From Agriotes lineatus (lineage: Eukaryota > Arthropoda > Insecta > Coleoptera > Elateridae): a stretch of DNA of 64,000 nt. Position 1 is the stretch's first letter. Every line of letters starts with the position of its first letter. The notes under the pieces were generated by a model. It did not search any database, had not been told where the DNA came from, and saw only the letters and a program-made list of their open reading frames with translations. The position numbers and the translations under genes are program-made. Positions 48,830-60,002 of the stretch are shown one piece after another. The DNA is taken from contig CALNHX010002678.1 in assembly GCA_940337035.1 (NCBI GenBank), forward strand, positions 1-64,000, in the 5' to 3' direction.

Positions 48830-49368
48830 AACTATGTGTGAAGGTTAGAGTCACGTAACTGCAAACAGTGAACGAGTGGGTTCTGACGTTTAAGCGTGGA
48901 CATCAGAGTTGTGTAGATGACCCCAGCAGTGGACGCCAGTCACTGCGGTTACTTCAAAAATAATTGAAAAAGATATTGTTTTGGTGGACTGGTAGTTAAG
49001 GAAACAGGTATATTAATTGGAAGGGCATATTAAATAATTACTGATCTTTTGGATCTGAATAAGGTTTCGGCCCGAGGTCTGCTGCGTGTGCTGTTTTCGG
49101 GAATTCAAAGTCTTCGCATGTGTAAGAAGGATCCCACTGCGCCGATTTCTAACTATGTATGAGACTTTTGGGTTCACAGCTACACACGTGAAACCAGATA
49201 ACAGCCAATACATTAAACATACTGGCTAACCCATACCAAAGAAGGCGATGACCGTTTCATCGGTCGAAAAAGTGATGCGTCCATATTTTGGGACTTCAAG
49301 AGTATAATATTAATTGCCTATTTGGAATAACATACTACGGTAAAGGCTCAATATTAATATACATTTTA
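48830..49368 (+). pseudogene. mariner transposase pseudogene, truncated, copy B
   Basis: VNEWVLTFKRGHQSCVDDPS (about 48870-48925) is the helix-turn-helix end plus the D-D-P-R-S-G-R-P motif. The sequence then follows copies A and C until 49368, where it breaks off before the RPHLKRK region. The break is the right boundary of the B duplication. Confidence 0.8.
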
Positions 49369-49925
49369 TAACTGAGCTACACAGACAACGTACCTGAATG
49401 CGATTAAAACTTTAACAGTTGCGTGCGGGTTCGACGTCGAGCTTCCTTGTTGTAAACAAACTATTTTTTGAGAAATATGTTTTATAAGAATGGAATTGCG
49501 TAGCCTGTGGTGTTAAACGAGGAGTAGTAATTTTAAAAAAGTGATTTTACGAATGGATGTGCCATAATTAATAATTTTACAATTTGTGCCTGCTATATGG
49601 CTGGATTAACGAGATTCTCATTGTCCCTACCTACTATAGGAAATTTCCGATCGGTTGGCGATAAGAGGTAAAGGCAGATCGTAAATATAAAAACGAGTTA
49701 CAAATTTGATTTTAATATATTCCTGAAATACTAAGTATGAAAAGGTCTCATATAATATTATTAAATTATTTATAAAACCACGGCTATTATCCATTTTTCA
49801 TATTTGAAATGCTAGAATATGGTTACTTTTATGGTGCTATGTGTAATTACAAAAGACATTATAGCCCCGAACTTTCTATTTTGTCATCCTCAAATGACCT
49901 AACAGGTCGTTGCCTGTCGGCCACA
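49369..49925. other. Unique AT-rich spacer after copy B
   Basis: No gene or repeat recognised. This sequence replaces the rest of the mariner element seen in copies A and C. Confidence 0.4.
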
Positions 49926-50104
49926 ATTATATATATCAGCAATAAGATAACATGAACAAGAAGATATACGTATTGCTTGAGTAAGAAAGAGATAAACATA
50001 GTAGCAAATATTGGAGAAGGCTTGACTAATTCTAATTATGACATTTATCAACTAAACATGCCTACTAATGTAATTTTTTGTATGGCTATCTTTTTCTTAC
50101 TCAT
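49926..50104. mobile_element. MITE-1, third and partial copy
   Basis: CAGCAATAAGATAACATG, GAGTAAGAAAGAGATAAACA, GGCTTGAC and CATGCCTACTAA match the intron-2 MITE-1 copies. The right end after CTTTTTCTTACTC is replaced by other sequence. Confidence 0.65.
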
Positions 50105-50429
50105 ATAGGTAAGAAAGGGTGGTGCGTTGCTATCAGCAACCGTGTTTCGGCTACTTTTCGATGTTGAGTCCGAAGATATCCGAGTCTTATTGTATAAGAA
50201 TGGTTGTCCCCCATAAATTTGAATAAAAACAGACAATTTCGTTGAAAAAAAAAAATAGCTTTTCAATACCGTCTGCAAATAAAACAATGGATACTTGTAA
50301 AAATATAAGTCAAACCATTTTCTCGTAAAAAAATTTACGAAAAGACGTATGTGTTGACTCCCAAAGTAACAAAAATTTTAATAAAATCACGCAATTTTGT
50401 CGAAAATCTTTACAAAGTGACTTTATAGT

Positions 50430-50610
50430 ACCGAAAAAATTATGTAAAAACAGTTTTAAGAGTTATTTCTAAGCATAATTTTGCAAACGTTTAACAAATA
50501 AACCGTAATTTTTTAAAGTACATCACACAATTATGAAATCGTAGCTCAATTTATATGAATTTTCGACACTTTGTATGTGTAAAATAGCTTCAAATACTAA
50601 TATTTGAATA
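50430..50610. repeat. Left direct repeat flanking the tandem arrays
   Basis: ACAGTTTTAAGAGTTATTTC, AAGCATAATTTTGCAAACG, ATTATGAAATCGTAG and GCTTCAAATACTAATATTTG recur with changes at 51848-52062. Confidence 0.75.
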
Positions 50611-50770
50611 AAAACACGCAATTTCCAAAGCATTTCGTTTAAAATTTTAAAAAATCGATATCATCTCCCATGAAAATTTATAAAAAGCGGTATCTTGTCA
50701 CATTAAATTCTGCAAAAACAACAAAAAACAATATTTTTATACAACTTTCATTGAAAAAATTGTAAAATTT

Positions 50771-50925
50771 TACGAAAATACGTCTGTGTTGACGACAAAT
50801 TAAAATAAATTTGAATAAAAGCACGCAAAAATTACGAAAAAACGTATGTGTTGACGACAAATTAAAATAAATTTGAATAAAAGCACGCAAAAATTACGAA
50901 AATACGTATGTGTTGACCCCCAAAA
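50771..50925. repeat. ~62-base tandem repeat, about 2.5 units
   Basis: Units start ACGAAAATACGTCTGTG (50772), ACGAAAAAACGTATGTG (50833) and ACGAAAATACGTATGTG (50896). They share GACGACAAATTAAAATAAAT and AAAAGCACGC. Confidence 0.8.
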
Positions 50926-51088
50926 TAACAAAAATTTAAATAAAAACACGCAATTTCATTGAAAAATCTACTACCGCCTACATTTCGATAAACAAAACTT
51001 CAGTTATGTGGGCTCTTTGTGCATTTTTATTACAAAAATTCTTGTACAATTGACTAAATATGCATGTGATGACAAATTAACTCAAAAG

Positions 51089-51815
51089 TGAACAAAAATC
51101 ACGCAATCACACAGCATTTCACATAAATTTTCACAAAAATCGACATCATGTCACATAAATTATACAAAAACTGTCATCATGTCACTTGAAATTATACAAA
51201 AAACGAAATTTTTATTCAACACATGATGAAAATTGAACAAAAATCACGCAATCATACAGCATCTCACATAAATTTTCACAAAACTCGACATCGTGTCACA
51301 TAAATTATACAAAAACTGTCATCATGTCACTTGAAATTATACAAAAAACGACATTTTTATTCAACACACGATGAAAATTGAACAAAAATCACGCAATCAT
51401 ACAGCATCTCACATAAATTTTCACAAAAATCGACATCATGTCACATAAATTATACAAAAACTGTCATCATGTCACTTGAAATTATACAAAAAACGACATT
51501 TTTATTCAACACACGATGAAAATTGAACAAAAATTACGCAATCATACAGCATCTCACATAAATTTTCACAAAAATCGACATCATGTCACATAAATTATAC
51601 AAAAACTGTCATCATGTCACTTGAAAGTATACAAAAAACGACATTTTTTATTCAACACACGATGAAAATTGAACAAAAATCACGCAATCACACAGCATCT
51701 CACATAAATTTTTACAAAAACTGACATCATGTCACATAAATTATGCAAAAAATGGCATTTTAATTTAACACACAATGAAAATTTAATAAAAATATTGCAA
51801 TTACGCATCATCTCA
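51089..51815. repeat. ~145-base tandem repeat, about 5 units
   Basis: Units begin at ATCACGCAATCAYACAGCAT (about 51097, 51242, 51386, 51531, 51677) and contain CGACATCATGTCACATAAAT, AAAACTGTCATCATGTCAC and TTATTCAACACACGATGAAA. Inner units are nearly identical; the outer ones are eroded. No open frame runs through, so it is non-coding. Confidence 0.9.
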
Positions 51816-51847
51816 TTTAAAAAATTATCACATTTCATTTTACAAAA

Positions 51848-52062
51848 CGATTTATAATAACGAAAATGTTGTAAAACAGTTTTAGAGTTATTTCTAAGCA
51901 TAATTTTGCAAATGTTTTACACTTTTTAATAAAATGTATCGCCAAAAATTAAAAGAAATCACAATTTTTTAAATTATATCACACCATTATGAAATCGTAG
52001 ATTGATTTTTTGAAATTTTACACTTTGTAACTGTAAAATAACTGCAAATACTAATATTTTAG
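51848..52062. repeat. Right direct repeat flanking the tandem arrays
   Basis: ACAGTTTTAGAGTTATTTC, AAGCATAATTTTGCAAATG, ATTATGAAATCGTAG and GCAAATACTAATATTT match 50430-50610, with about 35 extra bases in the middle. Confidence 0.75.
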
Positions 52063-52317
52063 CTTTAGATTTTGTAATTATTGCAGATTTGTGAAAAAAC
52101 AAAAGCAGAGTAGAAATAAAAAACACAAACACTTTGTAATAAACAAATATATTGTTCTTATTTCGTATAATACTTAATAATATAAAAATAAATGTACAGC
52201 TGAATGTCTTATTTTCTAAAAATTCGCTAGCAATTTACAAAACTGTAGTTTGAGGTGCACAACTATTTCAAATTAAAAAGGCTGCAAGTAATAAAATCAG
52301 AATTTCATTGTGTCAGT

Positions 52318-53022
52318 TTAAAGTTTAAGATGCACCCAATCCAGAATACCCTTCGTTTTTGGTGTTGATGACATCTGCCTTAGAGGCGTTTTTCTAACGG
52401 CCCTTTTTTGGAGGCGTTTCCTTATCGGCGTTCTTCTGACTGAACCTTTTTGATGTGGACTTGGATGAGTAGCTGGTGTTTTTAATTTATATTCTAAATC
52501 GGACTCGCAGTTATCAGTTTCCATTTCGGTTTTTCCTGTAGTACCAGTCGGGGTTGGCTTCTTTTGCTGTTTAGGTTTAGCTAGCAGCACATTAGCAACG
52601 TTAAGGTCTTTGATGTAATCAGCAAACTGTAGGCGTCCGGGTGGATTAATAGTTTTTCGAGGCCTCAGAGTGTCGTGAACTAAATCGACTATGTTAGACG
52701 CCGGTAAAATTTCACCCTTTATAGTAACGGTACCCTTGTGTTCCCAGCTCACATCGCTTGAGGTACTCAAAATGCGTAGGAAAATTTCAGCTTTTTTCTT
52801 AAAAGTTTTGGGAAGTGTAGATAAAATAACGGCATTTGATAGGCTGTCACTGGTTGTTTCAATAGGTATTTTGATTGGCTGCCGCGCCTGGTTTGTGAAA
52901 TGAAGGAATCGTTGTAACACTTGATTGTATTGCCCCCATTTATCGTGATCAATTAATTTGGACTTTAAAACTTTTTGCATTTCGTCATCACGGAAGCTAA
53001 TGCGTAATTTAATCAGTAGCAC
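52318..53022 (-). CDS. Uncharacterised 234-residue protein, possibly mobile-element encoded
   Basis: The longest open frame in the window, with coding-like composition in AT-rich surroundings. Order of features: an N-terminal segment FRDDEMQKVLKSKLIDHDKW with QYNQVLQRFLHF; a central ILSTLPKTFKKKAEIFLRIL helix; VSWEHKGTVTIKGEILPASN and IVDLVHDTLRPRKTINPPGR; then a basic tail rich in RRTPIRKR and KTPLRQ ending DWVHLKL. From memory, the central pattern (L-P-K-T-x-x-x-K-A, W-x-x-K-G, I-V-D-L-V-x-D-x-L-R-x-R-K, P-x-G) occurs in an uncharacterised family widespread in invertebrates, often in repeated, element-like loci; I cannot name its function. The first residues (MLLIKL) may not be the true start: an upstream frame could have been lost at the minisatellite 53028-53110. 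The basic tail suggests nucleic-acid binding (inference). Confidence 0.55.
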   Translation of the reverse strand: MLLIKLRISFRDDEMQKVLKSKLIDHDKWGQYNQVLQRFLHFTNQARQPIKIPIETTSDSLSNAVILSTLPKTFKKKAEIFLRILSTSSDVSWEHKGTVTIKGEILPASNIVDLVHDTLRPRKTINPPGRLQFADYIKDLNVANVLLAKPKQQKKPTPTGTTGKTEMETDNCESDLEYKLKTPATHPSPHQKGSVRRTPIRKRLQKRAVRKTPLRQMSSTPKTKGILDWVHLKL

Positions 53023-53027
53023 ATGTG

Positions 53028-53110
53028 AAAATTAATTAGATTAAACCGCGAAATTAATTAGATCAAACCGCGAAATTAAAACCGCGAATTAAACCGCGAA
53101 TCCGCGAATC
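53028..53110. repeat. ACCGCGAA minisatellite
   Basis: Short tandem units of ACCGCGAAATTAATTAGATY and shorter derivatives (ACCGCGAATTAA, TCCGCGAATC). It sits between the 234-codon ORF and the left edge of copy C. Confidence 0.75.
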
Positions 53111-53253
53111 AAATAAAAAGTGGAGGGGATAGCTGCCCTCCTTCTACTTCCTTAATTTTATAATGCAGCCATAAGGAGTATAAAACTAAACCATTTGCTT
53201 TCGAATTATATATTTTGAATTGCAACAATAATACAGCTATGTTAACAGCCTAT

Positions 53254-55418
53254 TTAGAATTGTTTCACATATGCAAGCTTCATATACCATTCAATGGTAA
53301 CTAACGGTTCAGAAGCATGTTTGAACTTAAGTTCCACTTCATACTGTCCAGCTGGAACATGCGGAGGAAACTTGTTGAAGTCAGGACCCCAATTACAAAT
53401 TTCATAATAACCCTATGGATAAAACGGATGAGTAATTTGAAACAAAAAGGCAACTACTACCTTCATAAGTGGACATCTGGTAATATTGCCACACAATAGA
53501 AGGTTTTGCATTCCGAAGAGGTTGTCCTCCAAAGCTTTGCAGATGTCAACGGTTAAGGTAATTGGAAAAAATCGATATTCGTTACTCATGAACTTATAGA
53601 ATTGTACATCGGCCTGTGAAGATAATAAGCTTGTTAACGTAACTTTATTGGTTTGAGTTGATATCAAGCATGTAAAAGCGATATAGACCAAGAAGAGGTT
53701 TTCTAAGTTATACGTATATAGAAGATTGGGTACAATTTATTGCAGTGAGCCACGACAGGCGTATTATTACTATTTATGCTGATAAAATAAGAAAACTTAG
53801 TCTTATATATAAACTTCAGTTAGTATGGTGTAAAACGCGTTTCAGTCTGGTGTTTTATTTTAATCAGCATATCAATGCATTATCGTATTGAAAAACAAAA
53901 ACTAAAGTTTATATACACGTACTATCATGCCAAAGGGGCAAAACATTTTATAACAGCAATGAGATAGCGTGCATAAAAAATATAATGCATTGTTTGAGTA
54001 AGAAAGAGATAAACACAGAAATAACTATTTGAGTAGGCTTGACGCCCATTTTAATTATGACATATGTCAACTAAATATGCCTACTAAGAAAATTTTGTGT
54101 ATTGTTATCTGTTTCTTGCACAAGAATTATGTTTTTCTTGTTCATGCTATCTCATTGCTATTATATACAGATTGGTGGTGGTTATTGTGAACATAGGTAG
54201 TCAAATGAGCTAGAGTATAGTTTATGCACTTTGTATGCGTTACACAGAAATAGATATCACACTTGAAATCGGTATCCTAGAATTTAGTGTTTTCTAAAAG
54301 CAAAACGCTTAGATTCTGCGGATACTAGATGTCAACTGCATATTAGTCTATTTCTGTTTAACACGTATAAAGTCCATATACTGCAATATAGCTCATTTTA
54401 TTTCATTCACGTTATTCATCACCAATCTGAACCGTAACCTATGCTAATATTTAGTGTGTGAGCCTGATACTTTAAAATGATTAAATTACATGAAAATAAA
54501 TAAAATAGTTTATAGTTGTTGGGATTGTTAATTTTATAATTTTTTGCTGAACACGATCGTATTAAGAGTAAGGTTTATTGATGATAGTTTTTTATGACTG
54601 CAACGTTTGCAAATATGAAAATCAATATTTTTAGTTCTATTCCAAAATTGTGAAAACTGCTGGAAGGATGTGTTGAAAAATTTTCCAGAATATTATTCGT
54701 CTCATAAATGCGCCACTTTGTTCTTATCTAATTGTCTACGTATCTCTTACATTTTCAAAGATTGCTGTACTCACAACCGAATTGCACTCACCCAATACTT
54801 TTCCCCAGCTCTAGTTTTAACATTTTTTTTCAATATTTCAGTTTAATTTATTTGTTTTTCAAATAAGTAGTTGCAAAATTTTCAAATTTGAGAATATTTT
54901 CACTAACCTTAATGCAAACTGAGGAAAAGCGATAATAAATCAAAGAACATTTTAATGTTGAAAATGTTCTGAATATGGATATTTCTGCAATTGTTCTACT
55001 TAGTTCTGACCTTCGTTTGATAAATACACAATCTAATGCTATATTAGATTTTCTGAAAGGCTAACATTTTAAGGCCTGTAAGTAATTTTCTTACGTCCTT
55101 TTTGCATACTCTCAAAAAGTGTATAATACTTTATACCTGAAGTTGATATCCCAAATCACGTTTAAATTTTATTGTAAAATTTAGAGCGGTGAAAGTCCTG
55201 TTATATTTGAAAAACCGGACGGACGAATCAGCTAATTGTTTATTGCAGAACGGCATCAGTGCCCTCTCAGTAGTAACTATGTATTGGTCCTGTTGGTACT
55301 GAAATGAAATGCTTGACTGATCATTTATTTCAGTTATAAAATAAGCAATACTCACCAAATGTACTCCTAAGAATCCCATGTCTGAGCACAAAATTAAACA
55401 AATTGAGCGCGTTACCAT
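53254..55418 (-). CDS. DUF1091-family secreted protein, copy C (four exons)
   Basis: Paralogue of the copy-B gene with the same structure. Exons: 55356-55418, 55137-55298, 53461-53613, 53254-53412 (stop). Introns: 55299-55355 (57 bases, consensus GTGAGT donor), 53614-55136 (1,523 bases) and 53413-53460 (48 bases). The predicted protein is also 178 residues, with the same cysteines, three glycosylation sequons and the GNITRCPL and PPHVPAGQYEVELKF segments. Differences from copy B are few and mostly conservative: S for L in the signal peptide, QLADSS for QFVDSS, NFTIKF for NFTVKF, GYQLQ for GYELQ, FGMQNLLLC for FGLQNILLC, LMK for LIK, PLVTIEW for PLGTIEW. No stop or frameshift. The duplication edge removes the AATAAA that follows the copy-B gene. 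Function is inferred only from family membership: secreted, possibly lipid or pheromone binding. Confidence 0.85.
53949..54165. mobile_element. MITE-1, copy C intron 2
   Basis: Same site and ends as 43921-44137 in copy B. Inverted ends ACAGCAATGAGATAGC and GCTATCTCATTGCT. Confidence 0.7.
54168..54429. mobile_element. MITE-3, copy C intron 2
   Basis: CAGATTGGTG to CACCAATCTG, orthologous to 44536-44797. The right TA flank and about 26 following bases present in B are missing here. Confidence 0.7.
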
Positions 55419-55899
55419 AGTTGTTCTCAATGTGCCATGTTCAGCTACCACATTAGCTTTAAAAATGACGTGGACGGTAATACTACTCTGTACCAAATGA
55501 CATGTCTATTTTAATTTTTTACTGAGTCGTTGAGATGTTATCGTGATACATATTATAAGCTGGAGTTTTATGATGAACATAACTAAAGCTCAGCGGCGCA
55601 CGAACTATCAGGTGATCATCTTGTTTAAAAATAATTTAAACCTTCTGTTTTACTAACTACAAAACCAAAAACATACAATGTACAGTCTTGTTCAAAGCTG
55701 TGTTGTACAGATACACTTGTAAGTTTATTGTTAGTTGTGTTTGTACGCAACATAAGCTCACACTGTATCATTAAGTAAGTAGACTCACTTTAAAAATATT
55801 TGTATGTACAATACTCTTTTTAACTTGTTAACTGTCAAATTAAGTAATATTTACAAAGCACAAATGCTGCACGACAATTTAATGAACACGACTGTACGA

Positions 55900-56230
55900 G
55901 GGGAGTTAATTTACGATTGAAAATGACCGTTACGCATACGACACTGTTCGTATCGCGCTGCCAACTAATGTATTTTGCAGCAATTTCTAAGGAGATCTAC
56001 CCACATGCTGCCGTTATTTTGCTTTTTAAGTCATTTACGTTCTGAGCGTCGAGTACAAAAAAGTCGGGAGGGGTCATGTGCGGTGAATTCAGGAGCCAAG
56101 GAATACGCGCGCCTTCACTGACACGCGTAGCACTTTCAAATTGTTCATATCACAAAAAAGGTTGCATACGCTGCTGAATTCTTGCTACCATTTGTGTTAC
56201 CAATTTGACACATATAATTGGCTAAACTGA
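55900..56230 (-). pseudogene. Probable mariner-superfamily transposase remnant, copy C
   Basis: Near-identical to 46290-46620 of copy B, with the same weak LAPEFTAHDPSRLF motif and the same frameshifts, so it was already decayed before duplication. Confidence 0.4.
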
Positions 56231-58439
56231 CCTGCGCTAACTTGTAATGTAAAAATTCAATTCCTCGGAGATGTATTGATACTAGAATTATACTTTATTG
56301 TCCTTAAAGTTTTGACCTACAGGATTATGAAATTATTCCTAGTCCAAAGGATCACCTGGTATAATTGTTATATAATAAACAATTACCAGTTTAACTGGAC
56401 AACACATTAGAGAACCTCAGCTATTAGAAAATGGAAGTAGTATCTGTGAAAATTGACGCCAATTTTGTAGAATCCGAACTCACGACTGTTTTTATGTATA
56501 TGTATTTATGCAAGTGTTAGCCTAGCAAACACATGTTTTGAGCTTTTTCCCAGAAGGGGAGGCTAGAGCATTTTTAGATACCTCGACTGAATTGCAACCA
56601 GCCTACTAGGATCAATTGATCACCGTTAGGGCATTTTCCCCTCTTTAATAAATATTAGATTGATAAAAGGTTAGCTTCGGTTGCCCACTGACTGTTTCAC
56701 CTATATTTTTGTGGGTCATTGTGTTTACCGGTACTCTGTACAACGATATGTGGTTACTCTTATGAGCGAACTAAGCACCAAGCAGGTGAAGGTAAGGTGA
56801 CTTAATTCAGTTATTAGGACTTCAACTACTACTCCTTGCTCGTCCCCTTCTGAGTTGGAGAAGGCCATCCACATCGTTAGGCGAAGATATGGCTCAGTGG
56901 CGTCCGACAAATCATAAGTACCATTTACGTCCCTACTGAATTTTCTTGTAGGCAGAAACATCTATCCATTCCTGGCCCCGCTAAAGCTAGCTGTTTGCAT
57001 TTTGGGCTTGGTTACCTGTGTGCAACAAAATATGTATAAGAGATCCGATTGCCCGCAAAAATTACGTTAGGAACTTCCAAGCATTTATTCTAATTTGAAT
57101 GAACTGTACACATCTTTATAAATCCGCTGATTTTAACAGTAATAGCTTTTGGCGTGATTACATCAGCAGGTAAATCTAAAATAACCGTATTGTTGCATTA
57201 ACAATTTTCCTTAGTGGATTACAATCGGCTTATACTAAATTGTACCTTTTTCGTTATTAATTCGTGTAATGGATTGTTTAGTTATAAACAATTATCATTT
57301 TTAATTTAGTTTAAACCGTGAATATTCATCCAAACCTAGAAGTTCGAATTTACATTCCTTGCTTTTATTTGCTAAACATGGTCAATATAGTATTTTTAAC
57401 AACCGCATATGTGTTCCGTTTAAAAACTTATTACGCATTACCCAACGGTTGAGGTAGTAAAATAAATCTACTGGAAGCTTATTCGTTACAATAAAGCCGT
57501 TAAGGTTCCCGATTAATCGAATTTATCTTCCTTTTAGATTTTTCTCATACCAAAAGATCTGTGAACAACTTGTGTCTTTCTCGTACTAATGCATTATTAT
57601 TACTACATTGCACGACATTCCCATAATTTATGGTTCTGTCAAATAAATTTTTATTTTCTTGCTAAGGCAAGTAGTTAACACATACATTTTTAATAGCTAC
57701 AATGACAACTGAAGTAATCCTTACTAACTTTCTTAAGGACCCCTAGATACTATTCAATAGTATACTATCAACTGCTGCATATCAAGGATTAGATAGCCAT
57801 TTCTAGAATTCCCACTGTAGACGATTTCAGGATCGCCCTTAAATTTGTTTACTCTTCAAAAATATTTACCTACATTTTCATGCAAGGTCGCGGAAAGCCG
57901 TTATGTAGGCCGGGAAATTGAGATTGTTAGGGCATTTTGAAAAGTGCAACAATTTTGATAAATGCAAAAAATATAAAAAATAATCAACAGTAATCACTTA
58001 ATTGTTAATAATTTTTTGATAATTTTAAATTCGTCCACTCGTGAAATTTCTTAATAGCAACAAAGATGAGTGCTAATCTAGTTAGAATTATTAAAAAAAT
58101 ATATTACCACGAATGTAATTCGGCGTGATTATTTTGTGAAGAAATAGTCGATTTTAATTTTTTCCCCATTACTATTGGCTGATAGGACTGTTTAAAAAAT
58201 AATCCATACTATTTAATATTATGAGGAACGTATGAAGTGATCGCTAAGCTACATACAGATGATGCTGCCATCGTATCGTTCATATGTAATTCATATATCA
58301 TAAGAATACAAACAGAAATTCAGGTCAATATGTCAAGTGGTTCAGTGCTGACAGCTGGTTGAATGAGTGGTGTTTCCATTTTGAAAGATGGATGTAGTTA
58401 AAACTCATGCTCTGATTAAATAACTCGTAAAGAAGAGCT

Positions 58440-59330
58440 TCATTGTAAACGCCATAAAAGATTCTACGAACTATGTGTGAAGGTTAGAGTCACGTAACTG
58501 CAAACAGTGAACGAGTGGGTTCTGACGTTTAAGCGTGCACGTCAGAGTTGTGTAGATGACCCCAGCAGTGGACGCCAGTCACTGCGGTTACTTCAAAAAT
58601 AATTGAAAAAGATATTGTTTTGGTGGACTGGTAGTTAAGGTAACAGGTATATTAATTGGAAGGGCATATTAAATAATTACTGATCTTTTGGATCTGAATA
58701 AGGTTTCGGCCCGAGGTCTGCTGCGTGTGCTGTTTTCGGGAATTCAAAGTCTTCGCATGTGTAAGAAGGATCCCACTGCGCCGATTTCTAACTATGTATG
58801 AGACTTTTGGGTTCACAGCTACACACGTGAAACCAGATAACAGCCGATACATTAAACATACTGGCTAACCCATACCAAAGAAGGCGATGGCCGTTTCATC
58901 GGTCGAAAAAGTGATGCGTCCATATTTTGGGACTTCAAGAGTATAATATTAATTGCCTATTTGGAATAACATACTACGGTAAAGGCTCAATATTAATATA
59001 CATTTTTGGAAAAAGTGAAGACCAATATTGCAAAAATGCGACTTCATTGGGAGCGCAAAGCATTGTGTTGTTGCGTCATGATAGTACCCCGCGCAATAGC
59101 ACCAAATTCGCCATCAGAAAACTTACTAAACTGCAAAACCATTAGTTTCTCATCCGCCGTATTGCCGGTCTGGCATCCAGCAATTTCTGGCCTATACGAA
59201 ATTTCAGTCAAATGAGCTAGTGATCAACAAAGTGAACAGGTATTTTAAGATTCAAATCTGTCTATAGAAATTGTTTACACTCCGGGCCATACAGGTTAAC
59301 AAAATGTTTCGGCTCACAGGAATAAAACTG
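58440..59330 (+). pseudogene. mariner transposase pseudogene, copy C
   Basis: Same landmarks as copy A: VNEWVLTFKR (about 58511), a decayed catalytic region near 58800, TVEKV (about 58900), a frame-shifted HTA/PYSPDLAPSD-like region (59100-59180) and LFTLRAIQVNK (about 59275). Multiple stops. It is continuous here, whereas copy B ends at the position equivalent to 59008. Confidence 0.75.
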
Positions 59331-59448
59331 ATTTTATCCTAACCTTTTTATGTCCCTCAGCGGATATTTGATATACTCCTCGTAACAAATGGTTTGTTTG
59401 AACTAGACCTATAGATCATGCAGTGCACTTAACACTGACTTAGGGCCA

Positions 59449-59553
59449 GTTCTATAAACCAGAGATAAAGTTATCCAGGGAATAAATACCCTAGAAAGGA
59501 TTGCTGTAAGAAAGGAAACTATGACAATTATACCTGGGAAAGCACACAAATAA
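59449..59553. mobile_element. 5' remnant of the Harbinger-like element of copy A
   Basis: TTA-GGGCCAGTTCTATAAACC and the next ~100 bases match 34248-34352, ending at TACCTGGGAAAGC. The sequence then jumps to material matching 35827 onward in copy A, so the rest of the element is absent. Confidence 0.65.
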
Positions 59554-60002
59554 TTTAATATTTCCGACGTGGTTATATAAATTGGTAGAGACAATCATAT
59601 TACCGATAACGAGACTGCCGATGCTTTAAGAGAGAGCCCAATTTGCAAAGTTTTTTATACATTCGTGTTCATTGTATGTTCTGTGGGAATTTGGTTTGGT
59701 TGGATAATGAACAATCACAGATGTCGACATTTTTCAAGGTATTACGAATTGAGTTAGTTTACAAAGCTTGCTTCATACTAATAATAAATTAAATTGTTCC
59801 ACAAGCTCTAAATGTGTTTGAACAGTGGTGTAACGAGTATGTATCACAATCAAAAGAAAATATACTAAGCTTTGTCCAAAAGAAACGTATTGGCATTATA
59901 AAAACGCGGGGCCAGGTAAGCTGCACTTCTTGTTCAAATTGTTTTTTGAACATTTTCAGTTTCTACGTGTTCTTTTTAAAAATTTCTTGTGACATAACCA
60001 TC
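59554..60002. repeat. Flank shared with copy A (35828-36295)
   Basis: Moderately diverged from copy A: AGACTGCCGATG, AGAGAGAGCCCAA, GTGTTTGAACAGTGG and CAGGTAAGCTGCACTT are shared. Short frames exist on both strands, but none is recognisable. Similarity stops after CTTGTGACATAACCA. Confidence 0.6.

Larger units (their letters stand above)
40231..49368. repeat. Segmental duplication copy B
   Basis: From TAATTTTATAATGCAGC (40231) to ATATTAATATACATTT (49368) this block aligns collinearly and in the same orientation with 53153-59008. Differences are three inserted elements, a few small indels and scattered substitutions. Its right edge falls inside a mariner pseudogene that continues intact in copy C. 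Confidence 0.9.
53153..59008. repeat. Segmental duplication copy C
   Basis: Collinear with copy B (40231-49368) but without the three intron-2 insertions. It has about 50 extra bases at 53718-53760 and a 25-base insertion near 57805-57830. Homology to copy A continues past 59008 to 60002. Confidence 0.9.

Noticed and set aside
51089..51815. CRISPR-like array
   Set aside because: Units are contiguous ~145-base tandem repeats without unique spacers, in eukaryotic DNA.
52691..52903. 70-codon plus-strand ORF
   Set aside because: Antisense shadow of the 234-codon minus-strand ORF.
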